64,000 nt of DNA from positions 65,608 through 129,607 of the forward strand of contig JABSOX010000012.1 in the NCBI GenBank assembly GCA_013215655.1, given 5' to 3'. Below are positions 8,373 through 17,529 of the stretch, piece after piece (position 1 is the first letter of the stretch; each line of letters begins with the position of its first letter). The notes beneath the pieces were generated by a model. The model was given only the letters and a program-made list of their open reading frames with translations. It did no database searches and was not told where the DNA came from. The stretch comes from Colwellia sp. (GTDB lineage Bacteria > Pseudomonadota > Gammaproteobacteria > Enterobacterales > Alteromonadaceae). A program made the position numbers and the translations under genes.

Positions 8373-8926
8373 TGAGTACTTTAATCATTGTTAGAAAAAC
8401 CATCTTACATATCTCTTTGTTGATTTTTTTGTCACTCAATACTGGCTGCCAATTACTTAACCAAACAACAATGATAACAGCAAGCTACGGTCAATATTAT
8501 CTTTGGCTTAAAAGTCTCAATCTAGAAGAATTACAACAAGAAATTGTACAACAGAAATATAATCTAACGGAAATAAATAGCGATGCAGAGCTCTATTTAT
8601 TATTAATACATGCCTTGCCTAACTCACCTATTCATAACCCTTATACTGCCAAGGCTTTATTAAATGTTTTCCAATTGCAATATGTGAGCACCCGTTATAA
8701 TTCTGAGAATTTGGCATTTATTACTATGCTAAGAGATCAATTAAATGAACAATTACTGATCTTAGAAAAACTCAATAAGGCATCAAAAATCAACGAAGAA
8801 AATCAAATAATTCAAGCTTCACTACATAAAGAAAACGTTCAACTCCAACAAGACATAGAGCGATTAACCCAACAAATTATTCAACTCAAAAAAATAGAAC
8901 AAACCATTAATAATCACGGGCAATAG
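8372..8926 (+). CDS. qseG: QseG (YfhG)-like outer-membrane lipoprotein
   Basis: The 184-residue protein has a lipoprotein signal with lipobox SLNTGC, so it is lipid-anchored, most likely in the outer membrane. After a helical middle it ends in a glutamine/leucine-rich coiled coil (about residues 125-180). In enterobacteria QseG sits between qseE and qseF and interacts with the QseE/GlrK sensor to modulate its kinase activity. Sequence in this family is weakly conserved, so the call depends largely on gene order and topology. Its ATG overlaps the kinase stop, and the regulator begins 5 bases after it. Confidence 0.75.
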   Translation: MSTLIIVRKTILHISLLIFLSLNTGCQLLNQTTMITASYGQYYLWLKSLNLEELQQEIVQQKYNLTEINSDAELYLLLIHALPNSPIHNPYTAKALLNVFQLQYVSTRYNSENLAFITMLRDQLNEQLLILEKLNKASKINEENQIIQASLHKENVQLQQDIERLTQQIIQLKKIEQTINNHGQ

Positions 8927-8931
8927 TAATA

Positions 8932-10311
8932 ATGAAACAAACAGTAACTGAACAACGTAATGAAGTGATTAAAAATAAAATTTTAATTGTTGATGATGAT
9001 CCAAATTTATTACGTTTACTTGGTATTCGACTGTCTGCTGCTGGTTATGATGTTGAATCAGCTGCCAATGCCAAAATAGCTTTGGGAAAACTTGAAAGTT
9101 TTCATCCTCAATTGGTGGTCAGCGATCTAAAAATGGAAGGTATGGACGGTATGGCACTTTTTGAACAGATCAGGCAACGCCATGCAAATATGCCCGTTAT
9201 CATTATGACCGCCCACGGTACTATTCCTGATGCTATTAATGCCACTAAGCAAGGAGTATTTAGCTTTTTGACCAAGCCCTTTGAAAGCAAGGAACTGCTA
9301 GATACAGTTCAGCAAGCCATACGTTTACAGCCAAACGAAGAACGTCATGATAAAGAAGAAAATAGCTGGCGTGCAAAAATCATTAGTCGTAGTGCAGTCA
9401 TGGAGACTTTACTACAGCAAACTAAACAAGTTGCCAATAGTGATTTTAGTTTATTAATTCATAGCCAAAGTGGTACGGGTAAAGAGTTATTAGCAACGGC
9501 TATTCATCAAGCAAGTAAAAGACGTGATAAATCATTCACTGCAATTAATTGTGCTGCAATACCAGAGCAGTTACTAGAGTCTGAATTATTTGGTCACTGT
9601 AAAGGCGCTTTTACTGGCGCTGAAAAAAAACATATTGGCTTATTTCAAGCAAGTTGTGGTGGCACATTATTTCTTGATGAAATTGGCGATATGCCAATGA
9701 GCTTTCAAGTTAAATTATTAAGGGCGTTACAAGAAAAAGAAATAAGACCACTAGGTAGCACTCAAACAATTAAAGTTGATGTTCGGATCATTGCCGCCAC
9801 CCATAAAAATTTGCAACAAGCGATTATAGATAAAACCTTTCGTGAAGATCTTTATTATCGCTTAAATGTTGTTGAGCTTGAATTACCCCCACTATCTGAA
9901 CGCCGAGAAGATATTCCATTACTTGCCCAATATTTTTTGTCAAAAATTAACAAAAATTCAGAGAGTGCCATCAATGGATTTTCTCAGCAAGCGATGGAGT
10001 TATTAATCAGCGCGCCGTGGCCGGGAAATATTCGTCAATTACAAAACGTCGTAGAACAAAGTGTTGCGCTTTCTACAGAGTCATTAATAAGTGAAACACT
10101 GATCAAAAATGCGTTACGCGATAAAACGACTATTTTACCTTCGTTTCAACAGGCACGAGATAAATTTGAACGTGATTATTTAGCCAAACTATTAAGGATA
10201 ACAGCCGGTAATGTTTCGCAAGCAGCTCGTATTGCCCAGCGTAATCGCACTGAGTTTTACAAGCTGCTTAACCGCCATCATTTAACAGCGGAAGCTTTTC
10301 GTGATGACTAG
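8932..10311 (+). CDS. glrR: Sigma-54-dependent response regulator GlrR (QseF)
   Basis: NtrC-type activator of 459 residues. The receiver domain (about 17-130) has LIVDDD, phospho-acceptor D65 in VVSDLKMEG and the KPF lysine. The AAA+ domain (about 150-375) holds the Walker A segment SGTGKELL, ELFGHCKGAFTGAE with the GAFTGA loop that contacts sigma-54, and Walker B GGTLFLDEIGDM. A Fis-type HTH closes the protein (GNVSQAARIAQRNRTEFYKLL). It is the last gene of the glrK operon. Candidate binding sites of the GlrR type lie upstream of glrK, facing the EF-hand gene. Confidence 0.92.
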   Translation: MKQTVTEQRNEVIKNKILIVDDDPNLLRLLGIRLSAAGYDVESAANAKIALGKLESFHPQLVVSDLKMEGMDGMALFEQIRQRHANMPVIIMTAHGTIPDAINATKQGVFSFLTKPFESKELLDTVQQAIRLQPNEERHDKEENSWRAKIISRSAVMETLLQQTKQVANSDFSLLIHSQSGTGKELLATAIHQASKRRDKSFTAINCAAIPEQLLESELFGHCKGAFTGAEKKHIGLFQASCGGTLFLDEIGDMPMSFQVKLLRALQEKEIRPLGSTQTIKVDVRIIAATHKNLQQAIIDKTFREDLYYRLNVVELELPPLSERREDIPLLAQYFLSKINKNSESAINGFSQQAMELLISAPWPGNIRQLQNVVEQSVALSTESLISETLIKNALRDKTTILPSFQQARDKFERDYLAKLLRITAGNVSQAARIAQRNRTEFYKLLNRHHLTAEAFRDD

Positions 10312-10337
10312 CAAGCAATCCAATTAAAAAGAAAGCT

Positions 10338-10814
10338 CTATTCGTTAATCGCTAACAATTCCACATCAAAAATAAGTAAAGAACCTGGTGCTATTTTTCC
10401 TGAAGCTCTATTACCGTAACCTAAGTTAGCTGGAATGAAAAAACGTGTTTTATCGCCAACAACCATAAGTTGCACACCTTCTGTCCAACCTTTTATTACT
10501 TGGTTTAAGCCAAAACTTATCGGTTGATTACGTTCAACCGAACTATCAAAGACGGTGTCATCAAGTAATGTACCGTGATAATGCACTTTTACTTTATCTG
10601 TAGCATTAGGATGTTCGCTACCAGAGCCCGCAGTTAATACTTTATATTGAAGTCCTGATGATGTTTCGATCACTCCTTCTACATTCTTATTCTCTGCCAA
10701 AAAGGTCAGTCCCTTTTGAATGTTCTCTTTTGCCACTTCTTTATTATTATTGGAATTAATAAAATAATACGCTGCTAGCGCAAATATAACGGCTAATACA
10801 ATAAATTTACTCAC
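10338..10814 (-). CDS. FKBP-type peptidyl-prolyl isomerase, membrane-anchored
   Basis: Catalyses cis-trans isomerisation of Xaa-Pro bonds. The 158 residues start with a membrane helix or signal anchor (about 3-19), then a short linker and one FKBP domain (about 48-157) containing VKVHYHGTLLDDTVFDSS, VIKGWTEGVQLM and GDKTRFFIPANLGYG. The anchor places the domain in the periplasm. The start codon is GTG, overlapping the mscS stop (TAGTG) with GAG 8 bases before it. The two genes are therefore coupled, though no functional link is known. Confidence 0.92.
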   Translation of the reverse strand: MSKFIVLAVIFALAAYYFINSNNNKEVAKENIQKGLTFLAENKNVEGVIETSSGLQYKVLTAGSGSEHPNATDKVKVHYHGTLLDDTVFDSSVERNQPISFGLNQVIKGWTEGVQLMVVGDKTRFFIPANLGYGNRASGKIAPGSLLIFDVELLAINE

Positions 10815-11719
10815 TAAATATTCTCTTTACTTAAACTAGAAACAATATGTATGTCTCTTTGTGGAAACGGTATTTTAATTTTTTCTTGCTCTAGTGCAAC
10901 ATATATCGCTTCATAAGCTTTATATTTAGCGGCATACAAGCTAATTGTTGGTGTCCATAATCTTATGGCTATATTAATTGAACTATCAGCAAAAGCATCA
11001 ATACCAACCATCGGCTCTCTAATATCACTAACAATATCAAGTTCGCCTATCACCTTTTTTAATAGTTCAACCACTTCAATGGGATTATGTTGATAATCAA
11101 TACCTACGGTTAACTCAAGTAATGAGTCATTTTTTGAATTAAGTAATATTTCGCCAACAATATGTTTATTTGGAATGGTGATTTCAACGTTGTCTTCATC
11201 ACTTAAAATGGTGTAAGCGAGTAGAACTTCTTTAACAATCCCAGTTACCCCGTCAACAGTTATAGTATCGCCTACGACAAAAGGACGTATGATAATAATG
11301 TTAAAACCCGCCGCGTAGTTAGCAAGTAAACCTTGCAAAGCTAAGCCTGCACCTAAAGAAATAGCACCAATTGCGGCGATAAAGGGTGTAACACTGATAC
11401 CTAGTTTTCCTAAAGAAATAATGGTGATCATAATAACAATCAACATTTTTGTGGTATTCGCCAAGAAACGACTCAAGGTAATATCAAGCTTATTTCTTTC
11501 ACATAAACGTAGAACTAAGCCTGAGATTTTTCCGGCAAAAACATAACCGATAATGAAGATAATAAAGGCACCAACCAATTGAAAACTATAGTTGGTAAAA
11601 AATTCAATCAAGACATCATAAAATTGACTAACCTGATCAATTTCATCTTTTAACAAATCAATAGGAACAAGTTCACTGATTGTTTCACTAGTAGATTTTT
11701 CTGTAGCTGTTTCAGACAT
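10814..11719 (-). CDS. mscS: Small-conductance mechanosensitive channel (MscS family)
   Basis: Inner-membrane tension-gated channel that releases solutes on hypo-osmotic shock. The 301 residues contain three membrane helices; the pore-lining helix is visible as the Gly/Ala-rich GAISLGAGLALQGLLANYAAGF. The beta domain follows (PFVVGDTITVDGVTGIVKEV and ITIPNKHIVGEIL), then the C-terminal cage region. Size fits the single-module MscS of E. coli (286). A clear GAGG lies 8 bases before the ATG. It is co-transcribed with the FKBP isomerase. Confidence 0.92.
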   Translation of the reverse strand: MSETATEKSTSETISELVPIDLLKDEIDQVSQFYDVLIEFFTNYSFQLVGAFIIFIIGYVFAGKISGLVLRLCERNKLDITLSRFLANTTKMLIVIMITIISLGKLGISVTPFIAAIGAISLGAGLALQGLLANYAAGFNIIIIRPFVVGDTITVDGVTGIVKEVLLAYTILSDEDNVEITIPNKHIVGEILLNSKNDSLLELTVGIDYQHNPIEVVELLKKVIGELDIVSDIREPMVGIDAFADSSINIAIRLWTPTISLYAAKYKAYEAIYVALEQEKIKIPFPQRDIHIVSSLSKENI

Positions 11720-11799
11720 GATTATTTCCTCATTTTCCCTTTTCTAATAGTTTTGATCATATTGATTTTTTTGAGTAAATTAAAGAAAAATTTAAGTTT

Positions 11800-12690
11800 T
11801 CACGATAAAAGATTTTGTGCTGAACTGATAATTTCTTCTGATATTTTTTTGTTTACGCCCTTCACAAGAACCCAACTGTGCCAATATAAATTTTCAATCA
11901 AAACCTTATCAGGACACAAGTTAATCAACTGACCATTTATTAATTCATCTTTAATCTGTAATTCCGAGATCAAACTATAAGCTAAACCTCGTTTTGTTAA
12001 ATTAACAAAGGCTTCAGAAGAACGCACATTATGGCAATAATATTCACTTGCAGCCAAATTAAAATGTTTAGTAATGAAGTGCTCATGCATATCATCTTTA
12101 GAGTCGTAACTAATACCCGGTGCCATTTTTAGGCTTTGTGTCGTAACGCCATCGCTAAAATAACGGTGTCGAAACTCTTTTGATGCAACCAAAATATACT
12201 TTAATTGACCTAATTTAGAAGATTGATAACCGGGTAACGGTGTCGATTGCTTTGAAACAGCGCCAATGGCTTCACCTGAACGAAGTTTGCTTACGGTATC
12301 TTGCTCATTTTCAATCAGTATATTTAATTCAATCAGATAATTTTTAAGTAGTGGTGCCATCGCATCAAAAAACCACGTCGCAATGCTATCGGCATTAATG
12401 GCAAGAGTGATCCTTATGGGTTGCTTGGGCATATCAGGCAACAACTCTGGCAATAACTCATTCTCAAGCTGCTCAACCATTTTAAAGTGGCTCAAAAGTT
12501 TCTCGCCTGCCATCGTTTTTTTTATTGGCTGACCTCTAATGATAACCGGTTGACCAATATTTTCTTCTAAGGCTTTAATACGTTGAGATACAGCAGATTG
12601 GGTGATGAAAAGTTTTTGTGCTGCATTATCAAAACCCTGCTCTTCTACTACGGCATTTAATGCTTCTAATAACTTGTAATCGAATTTCAC
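11800..12690 (-). CDS. argP: LysR-type regulator ArgP (IciA)-like
   Basis: LysR regulator of 296 residues with an N-terminal winged HTH (about 3-62; GFDNAAQKLFITQSAVSQRIKAL) and a C-terminal effector domain. ArgP activates the divergent argO exporter in response to arginine and lysine. The call is based on the ArgP-like N-terminus (FDYKLLEALNAVVEEQGFDNAA), on length, and on the divergent argO neighbour whose start is 98 bases away. Effector preference cannot be read. The shared gap should hold the operator, but I did not identify a specific site. Confidence 0.88.
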   Translation of the reverse strand: MKFDYKLLEALNAVVEEQGFDNAAQKLFITQSAVSQRIKALEENIGQPVIIRGQPIKKTMAGEKLLSHFKMVEQLENELLPELLPDMPKQPIRITLAINADSIATWFFDAMAPLLKNYLIELNILIENEQDTVSKLRSGEAIGAVSKQSTPLPGYQSSKLGQLKYILVASKEFRHRYFSDGVTTQSLKMAPGISYDSKDDMHEHFITKHFNLAASEYYCHNVRSSEAFVNLTKRGLAYSLISELQIKDELINGQLINLCPDKVLIENLYWHSWVLVKGVNKKISEEIISSAQNLLS

Positions 12691-12787
12691 ATTAGAACCA
12701 CTAATGAATGATAAGATTTATTAATTATATTTATATTAAAATAAATTGCAAAATAATCTCATTATTTATTCGGTTGAGAGAAAAACA

Positions 12788-13408
12788 ATGGGTTTCTTTA
12801 TTTTAGTTAAAGGTTTTGCGTTAGGTTTAAGTATGATTGTGCCAATTGGTAGTCAAAATGCGATGATTTTAAATCAAGGCATTGCTCGAAATCATCACTT
12901 AACCACTGCTGCACTTTTTGCAAGTTATGATATTTTATTAATTGCTCTAGGGGTAATGGGCGGTAGTTTATTGTTATCAAGCAATAGTACCGCCTTTAAT
13001 ATACTTTCTTGGGGAGGAATAATATTTTTGCTTTGTTATGGTGCTTTATCATTTCAGCAAGCAATGAATAATTCAACAGCTAACAATGACGGTTCATCAA
13101 GTAAAAAATCATACAAAGTTGTTATTATAACCACACTCATTGTTACTTTTTTAAATCCACATGTTTATGTTGATACAGTAATGGTGATCGGTAGTGTCGG
13201 TGGGCAATATCAAGATAATAATAAGTTGTTTTTCATGATTGGTACCATGTTAGCGTCTATTGTTTGGTTTTTTGCATTAGCAATAAGTGCAGCAAAGCTA
13301 TCAGTACAGTTAAGTAAACCCAAAGTTAAACGTTTTATCGATAGTGCAGTTGCGTTCATTATGTGGGGCATTGCTTGGTCTTTATATCAGAGTTGGTTAA
13401 TACATTAA
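12788..13408 (+). CDS. argO: LysE/ArgO-family amino acid exporter
   Basis: Inner-membrane exporter for basic amino acids, with about six helices in 206 residues. The LysE signature is clear in the first half: GLSMIVPIGSQNAMILNQGIARNHH and ASYDILLIALGVMG; the second half has FLNPHVYVDTVMVIG. The track begins at a TTG (12746), but ATG 12788 gives the family's normal N-terminus, a length close to E. coli ArgO (211) and a GAGAG sequence upstream. Divergent orientation from argP supports the function. Confidence 0.9.
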   Translation: MGFFILVKGFALGLSMIVPIGSQNAMILNQGIARNHHLTTAALFASYDILLIALGVMGGSLLLSSNSTAFNILSWGGIIFLLCYGALSFQQAMNNSTANNDGSSSKKSYKVVIITTLIVTFLNPHVYVDTVMVIGSVGGQYQDNNKLFFMIGTMLASIVWFFALAISAAKLSVQLSKPKVKRFIDSAVAFIMWGIAWSLYQSWLIH

Positions 13409-13413
13409 CGCAT

Positions 13414-13727
13414 ATACCCGTTGCCATTCAAAGTGCATGATTTCAGTTGGAGTTATAAGCACTTTAAGCGAGGCATTCATTTTAGATAATGGTCATTCTC
13501 GGAAAATGCGTCCTGCGTTGCCCTAATGGTCCACATCCATGTGGAAACCTTGTCACAATGAATAACGTGGCATAAAGTGCTTATAAACCAACCCAGAGGG
13601 GACTACTGAGCAAACCATGCTCGTCGTTGTCTCTTTTTTTAAGGGAATGACCATTAATAAAAAGAGACGCCTTGACCATGAATTGCTCAGTAATCCTGAA
13701 ACATGCATCTTGATTGGCAACGGGTAT
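13414..13727. repeat. Palindromic MITE-like element, copy 1
   Basis: A 314-base element bounded by inverted ends, ATACCCGTTGCCATTCAA at the left pairing with TTGATTGGCAACGGGTAT at the right. Inside are two further inverted repeats: arm 1 (TATAAGCACTTTA with TAAAGTGCTTATA) and arm 2 (ACTGAGCAA with TTGCTCAGT, plus GTCTCTTTTT with AAAAAGAGAC). The whole could fold as a three-stem junction. Relative to copy 2 the loop of arm 1 has about 50 extra bases, including a small hairpin TCCACATCCATGTGGA. No reading frame of note is present. It fills the gap after argO. Confidence 0.85.
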
Positions 13728-13802
13728 CTACCATCTGGTCAGATCACTTTACATCAGTACAATATATTGCCATGATGAAAAAAATAATTACGAGTGTTTA
13801 TC

Positions 13803-14333
13803 ATGAAAAGTGTTGAAGAGCAGTTATCTCAATATAAAAGTGTTCACTTTAATAAAAATAATATCAAAACACATTTTGTTGGCATTCCGTTAATTATATT
13901 GGCATTAACACTTTTACTAAGCTTGTATTCATTTGATGTGAACTTACTCAGCATAAAGATAAACCTTACCCCAGCGATAATATTTTTCAGTGGCGTATTG
14001 ATTTATTATTTTGTGCTGCACTGGCGATTGGCATTAGGCATGGTTTTTTATATTATCCCAAACTTATATATTGCCAGTTTGATGGCACCCATGCCAAACA
14101 GCTATTTACTGGCAATCATTATTTTTGTGGTTGGTTGGATAATTCAATTTATTGGCCATTACTTTGAAAAAGCCAAACCTGCTTTTGTTGATGATTTAAG
14201 CCAATTTTTAATTGGCCCTTTTTTCTTAATGGCAGAGGTTTACTTTTATATAGGGCTGGAAAAAAAACTCAATGAAGACATTACGCCGCTAGCAATTAAG
14301 CGACGTCGACAGCTAGAAGAAAATAAAAGGTGA
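13803..14333 (+). CDS. DUF962/Mpo1-like membrane protein
   Basis: Integral membrane protein of about 176 residues with four to five helices. The N-terminal YKSVHFNKNNIKTHFVGIPLI and the later GWIIQFIGHYFEKAKPAF match the pattern of the DUF962 family, whose yeast member Mpo1 is a dioxygenase acting in fatty-acid alpha-oxidation. The conserved histidines of that family are present (H in NIKTH, GHYFEK). The bacterial role is not established. ATG 13803 is preferred to the track's GTG 13794 because an ACGAG sequence lies before it. It is a stand-alone gene beside the repeat element. Confidence 0.82.
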   Translation: MKSVEEQLSQYKSVHFNKNNIKTHFVGIPLIILALTLLLSLYSFDVNLLSIKINLTPAIIFFSGVLIYYFVLHWRLALGMVFYIIPNLYIASLMAPMPNSYLLAIIIFVVGWIIQFIGHYFEKAKPAFVDDLSQFLIGPFFLMAEVYFYIGLEKKLNEDITPLAIKRRRQLEENKR

Positions 14334-14352
14334 TTTCTGGTGACCGCTAGGC

Positions 14353-14616
14353 TCAATGTTTAAACTGAACCACATTACCAGCACCATTCTTAGTATTTAG
14401 GTTCACCAACGGGTTTGCAACGTTAGAGTGCCCGTTTACCTGTACTTCTAAAGAGTTAAGATACATTTGATACGCTTTTTCTGTATCTTCATTTGCCAAC
14501 ACGAGCAACTCTCCTAAACAGTCAACTATATCTAAAAATTTATTTAATTGCGGCTCTGATAATGTTTCTGAAAACTTTTGAATATTTGTAAGCATCACTT
14601 GGTTAGTAGTCGGCAT
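14353..14616 (-). CDS. Small hypothetical protein downstream of flagellin
   Basis: The track starts this frame at 14727, but a strong AGGA lies 8 bases before ATG 14616, giving an 87-residue soluble protein. Its first two thirds are helical and leucine-rich (NIQKFSETLSEPQLNKFLDIVDCLGELL), the tail is asparagine/valine-rich and ends VVQFKH. I do not recognise the family. It follows the flagellin gene by 147 bases on the same strand; a role with flagellin (for example chaperone-like) would be a guess. Confidence 0.6.
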   Translation of the reverse strand: MPTTNQVMLTNIQKFSETLSEPQLNKFLDIVDCLGELLVLANEDTEKAYQMYLNSLEVQVNGHSNVANPLVNLNTKNGAGNVVQFKH

Positions 14617-14763
14617 AGTGTTCTTCCTTTGGCATTGCGTCAAAATAATGGATAACAATTTCGTTAACCAATAGAGAGCAAATATTGAGCCAATAGGGAG
14701 GTAAAAATAAAGAAAGCTATTGGCCATACCAATAAGATTATTTAACTGATCATTTAGTGAGAA

Positions 14764-16728
14764 CTAACCACCAAGTAATTTACTAATAAAGTTACGTTCA
14801 GACTCCTGACTTTTAACAAAAAGTTTAGTACTTATCTCTTGGGAAAGGCGTGCTTGAATGAACTCAGAAATAGAACGTGCATAATCAGCATCTTGTATAC
14901 GAGAACGTGAACTCTCAGATTGGATCATTGAATCAGATAAATTGCTAATGGTGGAGATGAAACGCGATTGAGTAGCTCCTAAACTACTACGCGCTTCACT
15001 AACTTGATTGATAAGATTATCGATGCTGCTAATTAAATCCCCCGAATTTTCAACCGTAGCCACATTGCCGCCAGTGTTTGTAGAAAATCCACCAACATCA
15101 CTTAATCCTAATTTACTGATTGCTGCACTTTGTGATGATATATCAGCATTGGAACTAATATTAATTTCGCCTCCGTTACTTGCACTTAAACTCATTTCAC
15201 CACGTTGACTAAAGTTATTATTAATTGCCGTGCCATTTTGACTCAGTGCAGTTGCACCATTATCAATATTGATATCTTGCCCTGAGTTTGAGCTTAATAC
15301 TAATTCGCCATCAACATTACTACTTGCCGTAATATCGCCTATGCCTGCTGCGTTCACTTGGCTAATAACGTCACTCAATGAACTTCCAGAGAAGCTACTA
15401 AAAACGTCAACCCCATTAATCGTTAAGTTATTATTTTGTAATGCCGAAACATCTGCGCTGAATTCAACTTGTGTATTAGCCGTTGCCGTTACGCCCGTTT
15501 CATTGCTGATATTATTAATTGCTTGGCTAATGTCACTAGCATTAATTGTTGAACCGCTAGTGCCTACGCTTCCAAGTGCTACGCCATTAATTTCAATACC
15601 ATCAGCTTGACTAATACTTTGTCCTGTTACTTGACCACCAGAAAGTGATGAAGCACCTTGTTGCTGATTAAAACCAAATATTTTTAAATCATCAATACTA
15701 CCGGTATCCGTTGTGGAGATTGAGATATCATCGCCGTTTGCGCTCGATAAACTAATACTTCCAGAGTAATTTCCAGCACTTAAACCTAAGCTACCTAACC
15801 CGCCAACAGTATTATCCGCTAAAGTAATATCTTTTCCGGTGTTATTGTATATTTGCAATGAACCATCACTACCAATTTTTGCTTCAGCACCTGCAACATT
15901 AAGATTAAAGTCTTTAACAAAATCATTAAGATTCGCCGAACTGCCTAACGTCGTAGTATTACCATCAACCGTTACGCTAATGCCTTGAGTTATCGGTTGA
16001 TTGGCATTGACACTGCCGCCTTGAATGACATTACTTGCGGTCGCGGTAACGCCTGTTTGCCCCGATACTTGATTAATTAAATCGGTTTTTACATCTGCTT
16101 GTCCCGCCGTTGATGCCGCTAAAGCGCCAAGCTCAACACCATTAAGACTAATGCTTCCGGCACTAACGCCCGCAGTTGCCGCATCAACTCGGCCACTTTC
16201 TAAATCTCCCGAGGCACTATTTAATCCACTCGTTAAACTACTGCTTGAAAAACTACCCAGTTCAAGGGAAATACTTTGGTTAAAACCGACTTGTATATTA
16301 AGTGAAGTATTATTCTCAAAAACATTAATACCGTTAAATCTTGTATTTTTACCAATATCGCCAAGTTGATCAGTTAACTGATTAATTTCTTCTTGAATAT
16401 TATCGCGATTTGAATCATTTAATGTACCGTTACCCGCTTGTACCGCTAATTCTCTAATTCTTTGCAATACATCATTGGCACCACTTAAGGCTCCATCAGC
16501 GACTTGTGTTAAAGAAATCCCGTCATTGGCATTACGAATTGATTGATTATTTTCTCGAATTTGCGAAGTAAGTAGGTTAGCAATGGCCAGACCTGCGGGA
16601 TCATCTTTTGCGCTATTAATACGCTTGCCTGAGGTTAATTTTGAACTTGCATCAAATAATGCTTGTTGACTTTTTTGCAGCTGGAAAGCACCTTGCATAT
16701 TTCTAACCATAGAACCAACAGTGATCAT
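14764..16728 (-). CDS. Flagellin, large orphan copy
   Basis: Filament subunit of about 654 residues. The N-terminal D0/D1 region is canonical (SQQALFDASSKLTSGKRINSAKDDPAGLAIAN, then DGISLTQVADGAL and LAVQAGNGT). The variable middle (about 165-540) is Ser/Asn/Gly-rich with at least three Flagellin_IN-type motifs (ISLNGVELG, IEINGVALG, LTINGVDVF, each followed by an NxxxGxTA-like segment). The C-terminal D1/D0 helix is present, but the last residues, NFISKLLGG, differ from the usual QxVLxLL end. ATG 16728 is favoured over 16731 for spacing to AGAGG. No other flagellar genes are near, so this is an isolated copy. Confidence 0.93.
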   Translation of the reverse strand: MITVGSMVRNMQGAFQLQKSQQALFDASSKLTSGKRINSAKDDPAGLAIANLLTSQIRENNQSIRNANDGISLTQVADGALSGANDVLQRIRELAVQAGNGTLNDSNRDNIQEEINQLTDQLGDIGKNTRFNGINVFENNTSLNIQVGFNQSISLELGSFSSSSLTSGLNSASGDLESGRVDAATAGVSAGSISLNGVELGALAASTAGQADVKTDLINQVSGQTGVTATASNVIQGGSVNANQPITQGISVTVDGNTTTLGSSANLNDFVKDFNLNVAGAEAKIGSDGSLQIYNNTGKDITLADNTVGGLGSLGLSAGNYSGSISLSSANGDDISISTTDTGSIDDLKIFGFNQQQGASSLSGGQVTGQSISQADGIEINGVALGSVGTSGSTINASDISQAINNISNETGVTATANTQVEFSADVSALQNNNLTINGVDVFSSFSGSSLSDVISQVNAAGIGDITASSNVDGELVLSSNSGQDINIDNGATALSQNGTAINNNFSQRGEMSLSASNGGEINISSNADISSQSAAISKLGLSDVGGFSTNTGGNVATVENSGDLISSIDNLINQVSEARSSLGATQSRFISTISNLSDSMIQSESSRSRIQDADYARSISEFIQARLSQEISTKLFVKSQESERNFISKLLGG

Positions 16729-16977
16729 CATTCCCTCTTATACAAAACCAGTAGCATGTCTAACTATTATCTAGCATAATTATAGCTTATTTTTCAATCA
16801 AAATAGATTTTAATAATGCGACGGAGATAAAAAAACAATTTCAACTTTTATTCACATTAAAGTCATTGTTTAGTAATAATTTTTTATATTGGACTATAAT
16901 TTATGAGGTGTCTAAAAATGAAAGTTTACGCTCCGCTCCTATACAAAAAAACTAAATGAAAATCATGAGAAAACATT

Positions 16978-17529
16978 TTGCATAGCAATAAAATAAAAAT
17001 AGCCGTTGCTTTACTGATGTTATTTTTCAGCTTTCAAAGTACATTTGCTGCAACCAATAATATTTCCGAAGCAAAAATTAAAGCAGCGTTAATTGTCAAT
17101 TTCATTAATTTTACTCGTTGGCCAAGTACTGCCTTTTTAGACAATCCCAAAAGCTATAAATTATGTATTGCCGGTGACGATCCATATTCCAAAATATTCG
17201 ATAATTACCCAGAGCTATCCGTTAAGGGAAAGAGCTTGCAACTGCTCCATCTCGATGAAAGTCCTTCACATCTAGTCGTGCAATCTTGTCATATTCTCAT
17301 TCTCCAATTTAAAAGAAATAACAAAATTCAGGCGCTGTTGAAAAAAAGTAACAACAAGCCTGTTTTAACGATTAGTGAATCAACGCTAGACGAAGCAATG
17401 ATCATCTTTGTCAAAAATAAGGGCAAAGTTGGCTTTGCTATTAATAGAACAGTCGCACAGAAATTAGGTATTGATTTTAGCTCAAAAATGCTGCGCCTAG
17501 CCACTAAAGTTGTAGAGAATAAAGTCTAA
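16978..17529 (+). CDS. YfiR-like (DUF4154) periplasmic protein
   Basis: Secreted protein of 183 residues with a signal peptide (cleavage near FAATN). The body matches the YfiR/DUF4154 pattern: IKAALIVNFINFTRWP at the start, YKLCIAGDDPY, then VKGKSLQLLHL and SCHILILQF, and a C-terminal NRTVAQKLGIDFSSKMLRLA. In Pseudomonas YfiR is a periplasmic repressor that holds the CHASE8-containing cyclase YfiN inactive. Here it is coupled (TAATG) to a hybrid kinase instead. The only in-frame start is TTG 16978, since a stop lies at 16966, so the true start is less certain. Confidence 0.85.
   Translation: MHSNKIKIAVALLMLFFSFQSTFAATNNISEAKIKAALIVNFINFTRWPSTAFLDNPKSYKLCIAGDDPYSKIFDNYPELSVKGKSLQLLHLDESPSHLVVQSCHILILQFKRNNKIQALLKKSNNKPVLTISESTLDEAMIIFVKNKGKVGFAINRTVAQKLGIDFSSKMLRLATKVVENKV

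Noticed and set aside
15269-15610. Plus-strand ORFs across the flagellin gene
   Set aside because: Low-complexity shadows of the Ser/Asn-rich flagellin middle region.
16732-16860. Sigma-28 promoter before flagellin
   Set aside because: A TAAAAGTT segment and a CCGTCG segment exist but their spacing (18 bases) does not fit the consensus.
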